Source: Chaunax sp. Z400 | Lineage: Eukaryota; Chordata; Actinopteri; Lophiiformes; Chaunacidae | Assembly: GCA_037577475.1 (NCBI GenBank) | Contig: CM075197.1 | Coordinates: 10,278,018-10,342,017, forward strand | Length of the DNA: 64,000 nucleotides | Reading direction: 5' to 3' | Part shown: piece by piece, positions 50,101-63,084 of the stretch | How positions within the stretch are numbered: position 1 is the stretch's first letter | How the letters are laid out: each line of letters opens with the position of its first letter | The notes under the pieces: generated by a model | Database searches by the model: none | What the model was told of the DNA's origin: nothing | What the model saw: the letters and a program-made list of their open reading frames with translations, nothing else | Translations under genes and position numbers: made by a program

Positions 50101-50364
50101 TTTACACAGCGCTGCTAGCTGCATAATGTAAAATGTGACACTACGTTGCTGTGTTATACATCACGCCTCTTCTGCTTGTGGAATGTCCTTTTGAAAATCA
50201 CACACTCCATGTAAAAAGGGCTATAATCATGAGTATTTACTCCTGTCCAGTGTGACAGCAACACGCAACTAACTTGTGGCTATAATATCTGAACTGTGTA
50301 TTGCTACTGATATGATGGTGGTGAGTATGTTCAAAATAAATAAAGCAATGAAACTGATCATACA

Positions 50365-50475
50365 TATATTTACCTCCGCGAACGTTGTTCACCTGTTTGT
50401 TTGTTGTTGGTGTTTTGTTTCTTAGCAGGATTACAAAAAAAAACTTAACATATTTTCATAAAACTAGGTGGGATG
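50365..50475 (+). repeat. Teleost dispersed repeat (GTTTGTTT family)
   Basis: TTTACCTCCGCGAACGTTG, CTGTTTGTTTGTTGTTGG, AGCAGGATTACAAAAA and TTTTCATAAAACTAGGTGGG follow the same layout as the copy at 44820. Confidence 0.65.
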
Positions 50476-51382
50476 GCGTTTGGCATTAATATATATATAT
50501 AAAATGCCTGGTTGGTGGTTGCTGATGATGCAATACCTTTTCCATGCATTCTATTCCATTTTTACCACTGTGTACCTTCACCCAACTCTTTCTTTCCCCA
50601 TCTATTTCAACCATTTATCCCTGTTGTGTTTCCTCTCACAGCTCTCCGTGGCTGACATGTACCCTCACAAAGATCTATTTCATTTCTCTGGAAAGTACAA
50701 ACTATTGGAGCGGCTATGCAGCCCTCACACACATGTACAATACCACAAATTGATTTGTTTGCTCCAAGACTGAGGCTGGGACTGTTAAATGCTTTCAGAA
50801 GAAGTTAAAGTTATAGAACTGTAAAGCCAGAAGAAAGCGAGAAGAAAGCACACAGTCTTTAATTGGCAGCATGGTATCACCTTTCCAGAAACGGTTAAAT
50901 GTCTCAGGCAGCGCTGCACACAGGAACAAGCAGCTTTTTCACTAGCATCCAATTAGAGTGGGTTGGCAGTAACTTGTCTATATTCACAGTGTGTAGCCCC
51001 CTGATTAGTCTTCACTGCTGGCAAATTAAATACAGTGGAGAGCATTGCTTGCCTGTACACGGGTCTGTTAATCTTCAACCAGCTGTGACGGCCTTTATCA
51101 GCTGCTATAGAGAGCAGAAGGTTGAAATGAACCACATTACTGCAGGGAAAAAAACCACTATGGACATACTGTGTGTGCATAATAATGTGAGTTTATCTCT
51201 TCCAAATGACAAAAGTGAATACTGAAGAAAAGGAAAAAAAAATAGGTGTACCAATGTTCAAACAAGAAAATCAAACTAAATCCCCAATCCATCGGGAGCC
51301 ATTTAAAGGGCAAATTACAGACAGAGGTCTTTGGTATCGGAGGAAATGCATCTATGACTCATCTGTAGCTGCAGTGGACATT

Positions 51383-51386
<4 letters not shown>

Positions 51387-51420
<34 letters not shown>

Positions 51421-51680
51421 CGGACATGTATTGTTTTTGTTGTGGAGACCTTCACCTGTTTAAACTGTTACATTGTAGGGATTTGCCTTCCTTATGAGGA
51501 CAAAATGCAAATCCCCATAATCACTAAATAATTGAATAGTATGGTGAAGACTTGGTTTAAGGTTATAGTATGGTAAGGGTGTAGGTTAAGGTAATAGTTA
51601 GGGGTAAGTCCCCAAGAAATTAAGGGAACTCTGTGTTATGTCCCCTGAAGTCATGGTAACATTTGAGTGTGAGGGCAGGA
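51387..51680 (+). repeat. (TG)n tract with flanking teleost repeat
   Basis: About 34 bp of TG units, then a block with TTATGAGGACAAAATGC, AGGTTAAGGTAATAGTTAGG and GTCCCCAAGAAATTAAGG. A GT-rich microsatellite followed by GGTTAGGG-like text and CCCC-flanked text is a well-known dispersed fish repeat. Confidence 0.6.
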
Positions 51681-52019
51681 ATGTGAGGTTATGTTAGCGT
51701 TAAAGTTACCATCTGGTTTTTTCTTCACCACAGTGAACAATAATGACATAACAACAACACACATATGACCATCTCATCCCGTTGTCAAGGTAGTGTCATG
51801 GCAGGATGCTCTTTGGAGTAGGTCCAACATTTAAGTCCGGATCTCCATTTCTGGATGTTGTAGAATTTATGCAGAATTAAGAAGACCATGACTGACACTT
51901 CCAGTATAACAATAGTGTGTCAGCACAACTTGTTCTCTACACCAGTTAGATGTCTCTGAATTCTGCGTGTGTACAGTGTTACTGTAAGTACAATAAAAGT
52001 ACCCAAACGCAGACAACAC

Positions 52020-52440
52020 AGGAGGCAGAGAGTGTAATTCAGGGATTTAATGCAAAAAAAGTAAACAGTCCAAAATGAGAAGCAAAGGTGAAAATCCAAA
52101 GCAAAGGCAAAATGGTGTTGGGCACTGGAGGAACAAAATCCAAAAGCAAGAAGCAAAAACTAAGGTAAAACCAATATACAGTACAGGCAATGTCCCAAAT
52201 GACACATGAACTAACAAAACCCCCCCCACAGTAGAATAAGTTACAGAGACACCGGGTTGAAAACTCAGGGAATGAACAGGGAGGCACACAGGAGATCACA
52301 ATGAAGGAACACAGACGATCTGACATCCAAGGACAGAAAACACACAGACTAAATACACAGGGGTGAGGAGGCGAGAGGTGAGGGCTGAACACAGGTGAAA
52401 GAAACAAACAATCTCAATGGAGGGAAAACAGACAAAGACA
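52020..52440. repeat. Probable dispersed repeat (purine-rich on plus strand)
   Basis: The tract reading GGGATTTAATGC, AAACAGTCCAAAATGAG and CAAAATCCAAAAGCAAGAAG resembles the end of a retroelement copy common in fish genomes. Recognition only; no boundary motifs seen. Confidence 0.4.
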
Positions 52441-54304
52441 GGAAGTATAAAGCAAAAGAGAAAACATGGAGAACGTAACTATCAAAATAACTCAGAACCT
52501 TCAAAACTCAAACCATAACATACAGAAGTCGGAGGGACAGTCTGGAGATGAGTGTGTGTGTAGCACGCTTAAGAGGAGAAACCTTGAGCAATCATATCTG
52601 ATTTGAACTTCTTACACTCTAAATCACTAAAACCCATTTTGTGTATTTCTCTGGTATTAATCGGTGTAAGCCTTTCGTTCTGTTTACTCACTGATTTCAA
52701 ATAACTTTAAGGGTATTTGCTAAGCTCATATTAGCCTACTTTAAAGCTTAGCTAATTAGCTTAGCATATAAAAAAAAAAGATTTTTACTACTTACTTACT
52801 ATAGAAATTGCCATGTGTTTACAGAAGTGACATCATGACCCATGCTGGCTCTCGTGGTGGCAGGTAAAAGCTACCAATGGTGAGGTGAAAGTGAAACCAT
52901 CAAACATTTGGGACAAATAATTGTTTGAATACGTGACTAAACTTTCAGTTGAGGCCCGCAATCAGTATGAGGCCAAGCTTAAATACAAAGACAGGACTTA
53001 CACCTCACCAGAGGTGAAATGGATGGCTTGAAGATCCAACCATGTGGCCTGAGGTAACTTTTACCGATATTTATTTCAATCCGATTGACAGCCCGGGTCA
53101 GTTTAGCCATGACTCTATGTGAGTCTATGAATGTGTTAAAAGTGGAGTCCCACAAACCTTTGGTGTGTCTTCATAAAACAAGTGGAACAGTTTACTGTTC
53201 CCACTGTACAAGTATGATGAGTGGATTTTTAATATTACAAAATACTTTAATATATTTTACTAGCGTGGCAAATACAGTCCTAAAACCTGTCAACTAAGCT
53301 TAATTCATAACCAGTTCATAGACAGAATTTCTGTGGTTCGATATTAACATCAATAAAACACATAACATCAACAATAACATGAAATATGCCATCAGCAAGT
53401 TAGCTGAGAGAATGTGTGATGCATTTCAGTTAAATTAAATTTTAAAGTTTAATAATGTGATTATATGCATGGTTTAATGAACCTATATATTGATTGATAG
53501 ATGACATAGACCACTGTTGAGTGTTAGATCTGCCAAGTGGAGGTGACAAAGTAAAATTCAATACCAGTGTGCAATGATCATAGCCAGAAACAGGCTGTTT
53601 GAAACAAAATGAGAAGCACCCTGAAAAGGCAGAGCATTAAAATACTTTATTATAGCAGCATTGCAAAGATAAGATCTACAGTCACATTCACGCAAAATGA
53701 TGGTAGATTATAGACACATTTCATTTTTTTTGTGTGAAAATGTTTTTTCTTTAACAAAACACTGTAAGGCATATGACTTAATCACTAGTTACATCTGGTT
53801 CAGGCAAAAACTTTGGTTTAAGTTGTGGACTGTTCAGTAAATAAGTAGCAATCAAATGTACAATATTGTACATGCAGTGTGAGTCTTATGCATAAATCTG
53901 GGTGTCATTCGTTCAACTCTGTTACATCGAACGACCAGCAGAAAATACAAGGGTCTGTCTTTCCCCTCCACTTTACAGCTACTGTTAAATGAACCCTTTC
54001 ATAGACCAAAAAATTAATTAAATCATGAAAAAAAACATTATAAAAACATTAATCAATTGTGAAAGTAATAGCTGGGTGCAGTCCTCACAATGTTCACATT
54101 CTGCTACAACACTACATTAAGTGGCAAAGGGAGGTTATCAAGTGTAGTTTGTTCCCTCAGGGACATCGATGCTGTGTCTAATACAAAATGGATAGACAGA
54201 GCTCCCATATTAATATCTAATTACACTAACTGTACAGAAACAATTAGCATATCTGTAAGATATTACACCTCCACCCAGACACACACACACACACATATAT
54301 AATG

Positions 54305-57300
54305 TTACATGATGGAGCAGGTGAAGCCGCAGCAGTCTTTCAGCAGTGTAAGTCCAGTTTTAGTGATAAATGGCGCTGACGCGCGCTGAGATTTGGACGC
54401 CAGCTTTTGATCTCGTAAAGCACCTGATTGAAAAGAAGACATGAGAGCAAAATCTTATTCACCAGAGGATGTTCGCACTCCCCTCCTCAACGTCGCCACA
54501 TAAAGTTAGAGGATTCCTTGATTGGAAGTTAAATGAATATGCTTCTTTGTTGCAGAGAATTAAAGACCACGCTCGCGTCTGTTTGCTAACTTTGGAATGG
54601 AAATGGGGAAAGAAGTTTGCCTGGCTTCATGAAAAGGTAACAAAATGCACCTCCCAGCACCTCTAAAGCTCAGTAAATAACATGTTATGTCTCCTCTGCT
54701 TTCCTTTTTAAAAAGATGGCTGCCCTACTGGAAAAAACAACAACTTGAATGTGAGCCAGCTGACATCAGTTTCCTCTATATTCATTCAGCAGCGCCGCCG
54801 CTAAAAGTTCTGACGATCATTAACATCAATGAGCTTCAAAGGATTTTCACTCGCACACTGTGTGAGCACGACAACACCCAACGTTATCTTGGAACTGTTT
54901 TGAGTCATCAACTATAGTGCATCAAATCCTCCCGGACCCTCTCCTCAGTCTGCAAAGGACAGAGGAGCAAGGGAACGAAAAGAGAAGCAAAGAGGACAGG
55001 GGAGAGAGGGTGCAGTGGGAGGTCATGAGCTATAATTTTAGCTTGAGTAAATGTTTATCACAATGCAGAAGCCAATGTTAACTTTGAGTGTTCAGTAAAT
55101 GGTGTGAGGGATTTTCACAACAAGCACAACTGCTTCACTGAGCGACAAAGAGTTTTGATCAGACATCTTTGATTGCTGTTGCAGGTAGAGAGAAATGTGA
55201 CAAACAGAACCCATGCAAACCAAGACTGCAGTGACAGCCTCATGGAAAGACTCACCTTTTGCAGCCAACGTCTTGGGAAATTTGGACTGTACGAAGGCAG
55301 CCATTTCTCTGTCTTCCTCTCTTTCCCTGGGGAGGAGAACATTTCCCTGTTTTTTATTTGAATGTGTACCGTATTGACTGTTACTGGACTGCATTTAAGG
55401 GAAACCAAAGCTGCAGGCTGACCTGATTAATCCTCAGGAGAGGAGATTTAATCAACTGTACATGGTGTGAAGTCACTGCTGCATCTACACACAATCCTTT
55501 CCTGAATCCATTTACACATACACACTGAATAATGAAGGAAGGCGACCTCTTACATACCTGCAATCTTTCTGAGGCCGTTCAAAATGTCAGTACAGCTGAT
55601 TTAACATCACAATCAAAAGATCTGAATGATGGTGGACTTTTAATTTTTTTAAATTATTATTCAGTGTTAATATACAGAAAGGATGCACAGAACAAAAAGA
55701 GAAAATACTTTATAAAACTAAAGCCATGAAGATCAGAGAATACAAATATATAATATATAATATAAATCACTGGATCAATAGCTCGAGATGGTACAAATAA
55801 GTAATGCCAGAGTTTTTGTGGCAGCAGGTATTCTGTAAAGCACTCTCATCCCTGCAGGATCCAATAAATCATATCTGTTCTGGAGATTAAATTTGATAAA
55901 GTCAAAAGGTAGACCAATGGAACTAACATGATTTGGTTCTCCTCCGACTGATCGATGATTTTGTAGTTTAATCTTCACAAAGTTCAGTTATCATAATCTG
56001 AACATCCATCCCTTTAGAACTGCACATATCTACCCTAATGGGACCCTGAGACCCAACATTGTGTAAACAGACAGCAATGTAGGCCCTGTTTACACGGCAA
56101 CGGTTTTACTGATGTGTTTTCAGAGGAGTTGGGTTTTGTCTGTCTCCACTGTGACCTTGATGGTGGCGTTTTCAAAGGATTACACTCCGGAGCCCATTTT
56201 TAAAAGTTTGTGTTTTCAGCCTCCTAAAACGCCGTAGTCGTGTAAACCAATGGCCAAAACGCAAGTGTTTTGTAAATGGCCCCATAGTCTACAGTCTCTG
56301 CACGTGAGAAAAACAACACAAAGTACTTATAAACCACTTGATTGAATCATCTCACCTCAGCCTTTCAAACTCCACATCATCCACAAGGAAGTCTCTGGTC
56401 TCCACCAGCTTGGTGATCTGCTGCAGCAGCTCGTCCTCCCTCCTCCTGTCCTCCTCGGACTTGTCCTTTTCTGTTCAATGGTCACATTAATATACACATT
56501 ACATACAGCTGTTGCCAAATTAAGTAATACCAGCTGATTCATTGGCCCTGGAACCATACTCCTAATTTGGCATCATGTGTTTTTTTTTAGCAGTAAATGA
56601 GTTATCAATAAAAATATGCTTTTCCAGAATGGATGCAGATCAATTTTTTTGTCTAGATATATAAAAAAAACTTTTTTAGCTTTAAAAGATACATGAAAAT
56701 CATTTGAATGACTCTGAATCTGCATTATCTCTGCTTCATGTTGGTGGCCTCATGTCCTCACCTCTCTGTGACCTTACTCTGATAAATATGAGGAAAAAAA
56801 GACTCTATTATGCAAAGTTGAAGAAAGAGAAAGAATCTGTTTGTACCTGGACCTGCCTCAACATTTAATTTACTTCTAAAAACAATGTCATCAAAATCCA
56901 TTAAAAACTTTTATTTGCAAACAAACAAGCAAACAAACATAGGTGATCACATAACCTCCTCCAACTCTCTTTAGTGGAGGTAAAATCCTACAATTAAGGG
57001 CAGGTTTATAGCATTTTATCGGTTACCAAGCACTCGAGCTTCTTGTCCTTTTAGTTGCCATAGCAACCTTCTTCTATATAAGAGCTGTCATGTAAACCTA
57101 AAACATGAAAACCGTATGAGGCCCATCCTATCAAAATGTCTGCAGGTTGAATAAAATGTGACAAAGCAGGAGAGCGGCCGCTTTTTGATTTACCTGGAAT
57201 TGAGACGAGTTTCTGCAGCTCCGTCTTCAGCCTTGTGATTTCTTTGCACAGCTGAATGTCATCCATCCTGGGAGGACATAGTAAAAGGTAAATTGACTTG

Positions 57301-60300
57301 TATTATGTAATGCCTTTCTTTTCTACTCACTCCTCAAAGAGCTTCACAACACTTGTCAAAATCAGCCATTCACACAGATGTTCGTACACTGCTGGCCGAG
57401 GCCATGCTGATACAGTAGGAACATTTTGTATCATCGCACACCACAATATGTCTGTGTGCAGTCATTCACAGATACAGTCACACAATGATGGAAATAGCCT
57501 TCAGGAGCAGTTTGTGGTTCAGTGTCTTCACCAAGGACACTCTGACATGCAACCAGAGTTGGTGATCGAACTACCGACCTTTCAATTAGTGGATGACCCT
57601 GTCTACGTCCTGACCCACAAAAGAGAAGAAACCAATCTACTGAACTGAACAGAATGGTTAAACTGGACCCCTACATCAGCTTATTTCAAGGAAACTTGTT
57701 TTCTCTCTTTTGAATCATTCCAAACATACAGGTATCAGAGTGAAACAGTGCAAGCTCATCCAACAGATCAACACTGGAGTGGGTTTCAGGCTCGGATGAT
57801 TGCGTTTACTGTCTGAGATAACACCTTTACACTGTCCTCTGTGAATGGATAAAGCCTGACAATATCAGATCTCATTTCAACATCTGACTCTGATGTGCAT
57901 TTCACAACATCAGCAGCCGTTCACACAAGTGTGTGAGTGTGTCAGTGTATCTGTGGGCTGCTATTACGGCGATGATGATGGAAAGTGGAAAATGACTGGT
58001 AGAAATATGCACTCGAGCTGCTGGTTTGCTAAGAAAAGGTTTCACTTCAGTGCAGTTCAGTAGCGAATATTTCAGGATGACTCATATGGAGCCACACAGG
58101 AGCGTTTATTCACTCCTCATTTCATTCTGACGTTGACGTTGTGCAAAAGGCTGACGTCAGAATGACAACAGTCAAAATGACAAAGCCACCAATGCTGATG
58201 TCTAGCCTATAGTTATTGAGACCTTTCAGTCTGGACCAATATGGTGGACAGACTGGTGGATGAAAAATACCATCCCTATCCCACTGGTGAGGCAAAAGAA
58301 ACATTCTAAAACAGTGGGAAACATAAGTCCAAATATGCTAAATACTCAAAGAAACAATTTACAACACAACTCTTTGGAAGAGAGGCAAATGAGAAGACTG
58401 ATGCAGCTCTGATGTTAGTCTGGCACTTGATTACAGCCAACAGCTGGTGAGCTTATTTTATAACTAAACAGCACTCAGAGAACGCAAACCTCCGCCAAGA
58501 CAGCTCCGTTTCCCCATGAAGTTTCCTCTGTGAGGCTTAAACCTCAATCTCCCTGTGGCACACCTTCCTTTTCTAAATCTGTAACGGAGCTCACCTCCAG
58601 AGGAGCCTGGTGCCCCCTGCTGGTAGGAGGACTGCAGCTCTTTCTCACTCACCTCCCTGATGAACACCTTGAACAGGTAGTGACTCATGAACAGTGTCTG
58701 TAATGATCCAGATCACCACTTAAATCTAATGGCTTGGTCATACCCTGTCTCTCCAAACAAAACAAAACAAAAACACAAATTCATCAAAATCCAATCCACA
58801 CGTTTGAATAAATAAACCGATGCTGGCGATACACAACCTCCTTGGCAGAGGTAACAACTGGGAAGAACAAGACTGGAAACAGGGAAATAGCTAGTCTAGC
58901 TCTGTCCAAAGGTATCAAAACCCACCTACTGTACATGTACCAGCTCCTGTAACGCTGTAACTGATTGACTAAAATGTTATTATTCTCTTTCTCTCTGATT
59001 AATCACATGGACATCTTATGCAGTGCTGTTCGCTGTTCTTAGTTCCCACTCCCACAACTCCTTCCTCACGTGTCAAAATAATGAGGAAGGTCTCGACAGA
59101 AAAGGTTTGAAAAAAATTAAAAGCAAGGATGGGAGAGAAAAGAGAGAAGGACTGTCATCTTTTGAATTCGGACCAAACATGAGTGTGTGTGTGCATGTGT
59201 GTGTGCATGTGTGCGTGCATGTGTGCGTGCATGTGTGCGTGCATGTGTGTGTGCATGTGTGTGAGCATGTGTGTGAGCATGTGTGTGTGCATGTGTGTGT
59301 GTGCATGTGTGTGAGCATGTGTGTGTGCATGTGTGTGTGCACGTGAGCTCGTCGTCTTCAAAGACCTCAAATAGCACTGCTGTTTCCTTCACACGTTTTT
59401 GCCATCATGCACATGTCTGCTCCCAGTGTTGACAGTCATTTCGTCGTAGTCCTGAGGGGCTCTTAAAAGTATCTTGGTGTATTCAGATGTCTGTACAGAA
59501 GAGCGTTACTGTGTGTGTGGGTGCAGTGGACCAAACAGAGGAAGATCATCTGATCTTCCTCTAGGGTCTCATGGCACCACTGTGTGTCAGGATTCAATGA
59601 AACCCAAATGTGGTTTATAGTTACAGTAAAAGTTCTATCTTTGTGTCTGAGATGTGTTTAAATGTTGTTAATGTTGTCTTACATGTATCTCAGCTCCGAT
59701 TCTCTCCGCACCAGGATGTCTCTAATCCGCTCGATTTTGCACAGCTCTCCTTCGATGTCCTCAATTGTAAATGAAGAGTCGGCCATCGAAATAACATCCT
59801 CTGCTGAAAGACAGACAACAGAATAACATTATTTGGGTCTGATAAGGAATATTTTTTTTAGTTTTAATGACTTTGACTTGACTTCCGTCAAATATATAAC
59901 AAAAGTAGTCAAATGAAAATAAAAAAGGAACACATTTATTGAAGATTTATAGAAGATTTCAGGTGAAAGTGAGGCTGTTATTTCCTCCTATCATGAAACA
60001 CAACTCTATGGTTGTGTTACAAGAACCAACACTTTTACATTATAAGCAATTTATTATGATATTATGAATTAAACCTGCCCTGATCCTCATTCAGACACTG
60101 TATAACCATTAATAGTGTCCCCAACACCCCCCACCCCAACCCCCCACCCACCTCCTACTCGTCACCAGGAGCGATGAGTCATCCAGCAGATCTCGAATCG
60201 TCTTTTAATTACCTGACCTTGTGTGAAAACATCAGAATCACACACACTGAAATCACCAGGGATATTATGGCTGCACAAATACTCCATCTCCCCAAAACTC

Positions 60301-61701
60301 ACACACATCTGTGGTGATTACACAACTGTATTTATCTGTGTGTGTGTTTCATGTACATTGATTACGAGCAGTCGATGTGGCATTTTAGTCGTCAGTCTGA
60401 TACGCTCATAGCCTCGAGGCACTCTAAGGTCAACCATGTGGTTCATGTGCTCTACAGTAGAGAGCTAAAAAAATGAATGTGATGGGTTCTGTATCTGTGT
60501 GTGTTCTTTGTCATAAAATGTTGAACACATGATAGTCCAGCAGGACAGGAAACGACATGTACAGTGATAACAACTGAGAATCTGAAACTGCCTTAATGTG
60601 ACACAAAAATCAGATCTTTTCAAGTCAGATTTGAGTCATTTTCAAATGTGGTCCTGGATCGGATTCATATCTGATTCGTGGCCGTGTGACATGAATGAGA
60701 ACGGTCAATTTGGAATTTGCTGATTCGCTGATTGCTGTCGTCATCAGCCGTAGAACACCAGAGAGGAGAGATGACGACAGCAACACAGATCAGACAGACA
60801 GCTGACAAAGTGTCTGCCGTCCTCTAGTCGCATCCAGTTTGGTTTAAATACCATGAGTTGTCTCACAAATGTGATGTTTTTTGTTGTTGGTGGTGCAGAT
60901 GACTCTATTGTGAACATAGCCTAAGACTCTTCCATGACTTTTCCTGGAAAGAACATGTCATTTGTCAATATTTATATGAATATATCTGAAACAAGCAAAC
61001 AAGCAAGCAATCGAAACAAGCTATTAGAATTTTTATTCTCCAAATATATAGAGTTTTATGCCACTTGACAAGTTTTACATGGTTGTATGTTCAGCTGACA
61101 TTAAGATTGAACAGTTCATTGAAATTGCGGCTGAAACAGTCAATCAACCAATTTGATTGATAGGAGAATGATTTGTGACGACTTTGATCATCAATCATTT
61201 TTCATGACAAAAATTCTCCAGTGAATTCTCCTTTCCAGATTTAAGGATAAGATGTTTGACTTATATAACAAATTTTTGGATTATTTCATATTATTTTATA
61301 TTAAAATTTAAAAATGTGTTGTGACGGAATTGTGACGTCACATATTCGCTATTTTCTGCTAGACAAGCAGTTCCAGCACTAATTGGAATAATTAAAAGCA
61401 ACCCCCTCCCACCTGACCCCCCCAGCAGGATCTTAAAATCCTATCTACAGCCCTGCTGGCAGGAAACTTCACCACGATCACTGTGAACATCTGCAGGGAG
61501 CTGAAGCTCACTTCTGTCTGCAGGAAGTTGGTGATGAGACACACACCTCTCACTGAATACTTCACGTAACAACACCGGCCTATTCGAGCATGCATTCAGT
61601 TCAGTTCACACACAAAGCGCGCGCAGCTCCTCAAACTCACCTGATTTCTCGGTCTTTCCTGAAGAGCCGTGCTGTTTGGAGGATTTTCTCTCGTTTTCCA
61701 T
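54305..61701 (-). CDS. bmerb1: bMERB domain-containing protein 1-like (BMERB1/C16orf45 family)
   Basis: Six exons: 61701-61641, 59803-59683, 57267-57194, 56470-56356, 55326-55256, 54423-54305. They sum to 561 nt (186 aa plus stop) with closed phases. The protein is almost entirely one bMERB coiled-coil domain: SSFTIEDIEGELCKIERIRD, LVRRESELRYMMDDIQLCKE, TRLKTELQKLVSIPEKDKSE, then ITKLVETRDFLVDDVEFERL and REREEDREMAAFVQSKFPKT. These blocks align with human BMERB1 in order. bMERB domains bind Rab8/Rab10-family GTPases; that role is from the family. The tail TGLTLLKDCCGFTCSIM ends in a CaaX-like CSIM, with CC upstream. The N-terminal ~20 residues (MENERKSSKQHGSSGKTEKS) differ from human. It could be the teleost bmerb1 orthologue or a paralogue; the neighbourhood argues for the latter. 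Confidence 0.92.
57297..57620. repeat. Teleost dispersed repeat with tRNA-like B-box end
   Basis: Contains AGCTTCACAACACTTGTCAA, AGCCATTCACACAGATG, TTCAGTGTCTTCACCAAGGA and GATCGAACTACCGACC. On the minus strand the last block reads like a diverged tRNA B box (GGTAGTTCGATCACC). This arrangement is a familiar high-copy fish repeat. It lies in bmerb1 intron 2. Confidence 0.65.
58122..58165. repeat. 12-bp inverted repeat containing a perfect CRE
   Basis: TCATTCTGACGT (58122-58133) and its exact complement ACGTCAGAATGA (58154-58165) are separated by 20 bp. The right arm overlaps TGACGTCA (58152-58159), the consensus cAMP response element. In bmerb1 intron 2. No function is shown. Confidence 0.7.
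59181..59342 (+). repeat. Decamer minisatellite (CATGTGTGNG)n
   Basis: About 16 tandem units built on CATGTGTGTG, with variants carrying CG or AG at positions 9-10 and some unit-length changes. In bmerb1 intron 2, close to exon 2. It produces long artificial Cys/His/Thr/Val frames on both strands. Confidence 0.95.
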
Positions 61702-62039
61702 GTTCTTCAGAAATGCTCCTTATCTCTGAAGAGATATTAGTGTCGCCGGTAAATTAACGTAAAAGGAACCGACTGAGTCAATGCAGCACTGGTGTCAGGT
61801 GTAGGGGAATATAACGGGAGGAGACCAGCCAATAGATGCTGAAGCGAGTCAGTGCTGGATGTCAGCAGAGGAGCTGAGGCAGCAGGTCTCTGGTGCGGTG
61901 CGCCACCTGCTGACAGACCCGCAGTATGACACAGTAGCAGGTCATGATCACCTCCACAGAGGAGGTTGGTGAGTCTGAATAAAACAGAAGCGTGGTAGAA
62001 AGGTTGGGCATGCATCAAAGAAGAATCCATTAAATTTAG

Positions 62040-62230
62040 GAGTGGATCTGGTTAAAGAGGTGGATTCAGGAAACAATTTCACTTCCTTTATACTGTGAGC
62101 TTTTTTTTCTCCAGCATTTTAATCAATTATGCATGAACTACTGGAGAGATTATCACGAAACTGGGTGGAAGAGTGAGGCATATACCAAAGAAGGAACCAG
62201 TGAATTTTGGAGTATTTTTTTCACTTTCAC
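62040..62230 (+). repeat. Teleost dispersed repeat (GTTTGTTT family, 3' part)
   Basis: CTACTGGAGAGATTATCACG, AAACTGGGTGGAAGAGTGAG and CAAAGAAGGAACCAGTGAAT correspond to the downstream half of the family copy at 44820. The GTTTG tract itself is absent here. Confidence 0.6.
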
Positions 62231-63084
62231 TAACGTTGAGAGAACCCTGAGAGGAACCGTTTTGATGGCACACATGACTTATTGAGTTTGATCAGTGTTT
62301 GAATGAATTAAAAGGGATTATTGGGCCCTTCCAGTTACCTCTGTATTCACACGTATGTTGCTTTTTAATGCTGTAGAAGGTTGAACTACGTTTAACATTA
62401 TGCTTTTGGTAGTTTAATCTACAGTGATGCCTCTTCAAGATCATTCAATATTTGAACTCTGTTGTCCTGTGAGAATCACTTGACTGAAAAAATCTCTGAT
62501 AATCAATGAGATTTTTTAATGGATTATTAATTTTAAGAAAGTAGAAGAATTTTCTCAACACATGAGGGAAAACTTAACTGTTTGATTTATTAGTAAAATT
62601 CAAAATCATATTTGGAGACACATGGTCTTCCCTGGTCAGGAGGGACGAGAACATTTTTGACATTAAATGTATCCAGTAAATAAAGCTGTTGGACAAATGT
62701 AGTGAGGAAAAATAAAAATATTTGCCTCTGAGATGTGATGAAGTATAAAGTATAAAGCTGCATATATTAGGAAAGTACATGGACTTTGTACCAGTACACG
62801 AGTAAATGTATTCAAGCACTGTGTTTGAAGCCATTAAGAGAAGCTGGACACTCAGAACTGAATTAGTTTCTTAAAGAAGGAAATTAATGAATTCAAATAA
62901 GGGCCTAAAGATTTTGAGCCTGTAAAAAAAATCACCCACTAAATAATTGTTTTTGGTGACGTTACATAAAAACATGCTCCTGTGAAGATGTGTGATTCAA
63001 AGCAGAGAAAATCAATCATTTTTAAAATAAGTTTGGCCGCCCCTCTTATGTGTTATTTAACAAACAAAAGACAAAAAGATTTAA

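Larger units (their letters stand above)
46266..54304. other. 8-kb gene-free interval between tom1 and the bmerb1-like gene
   Basis: No exon of a known gene was found on either strand. The interval holds the tom1 promoter (left edge), a Tc1-end relic, several fish repeats (see separate entries), a (TG)n tract, and the likely 3' UTR of the bmerb1-like gene at the right (TTTATT, AATAAA on the minus strand, near 53645). The open frames present are short and show no recognisable motif. Confidence 0.55.

Noticed and set aside
50468..50773. 101-codon plus-strand frame
   Set aside because: No recognisable motif, AT-rich, begins inside a dispersed repeat and lacks splice or promoter context.
59023..59392. 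Frames rich in Cys/Val/His/Thr on both strands
   Set aside because: They are produced by the decamer minisatellite at 59181-59342 and have no protein character.
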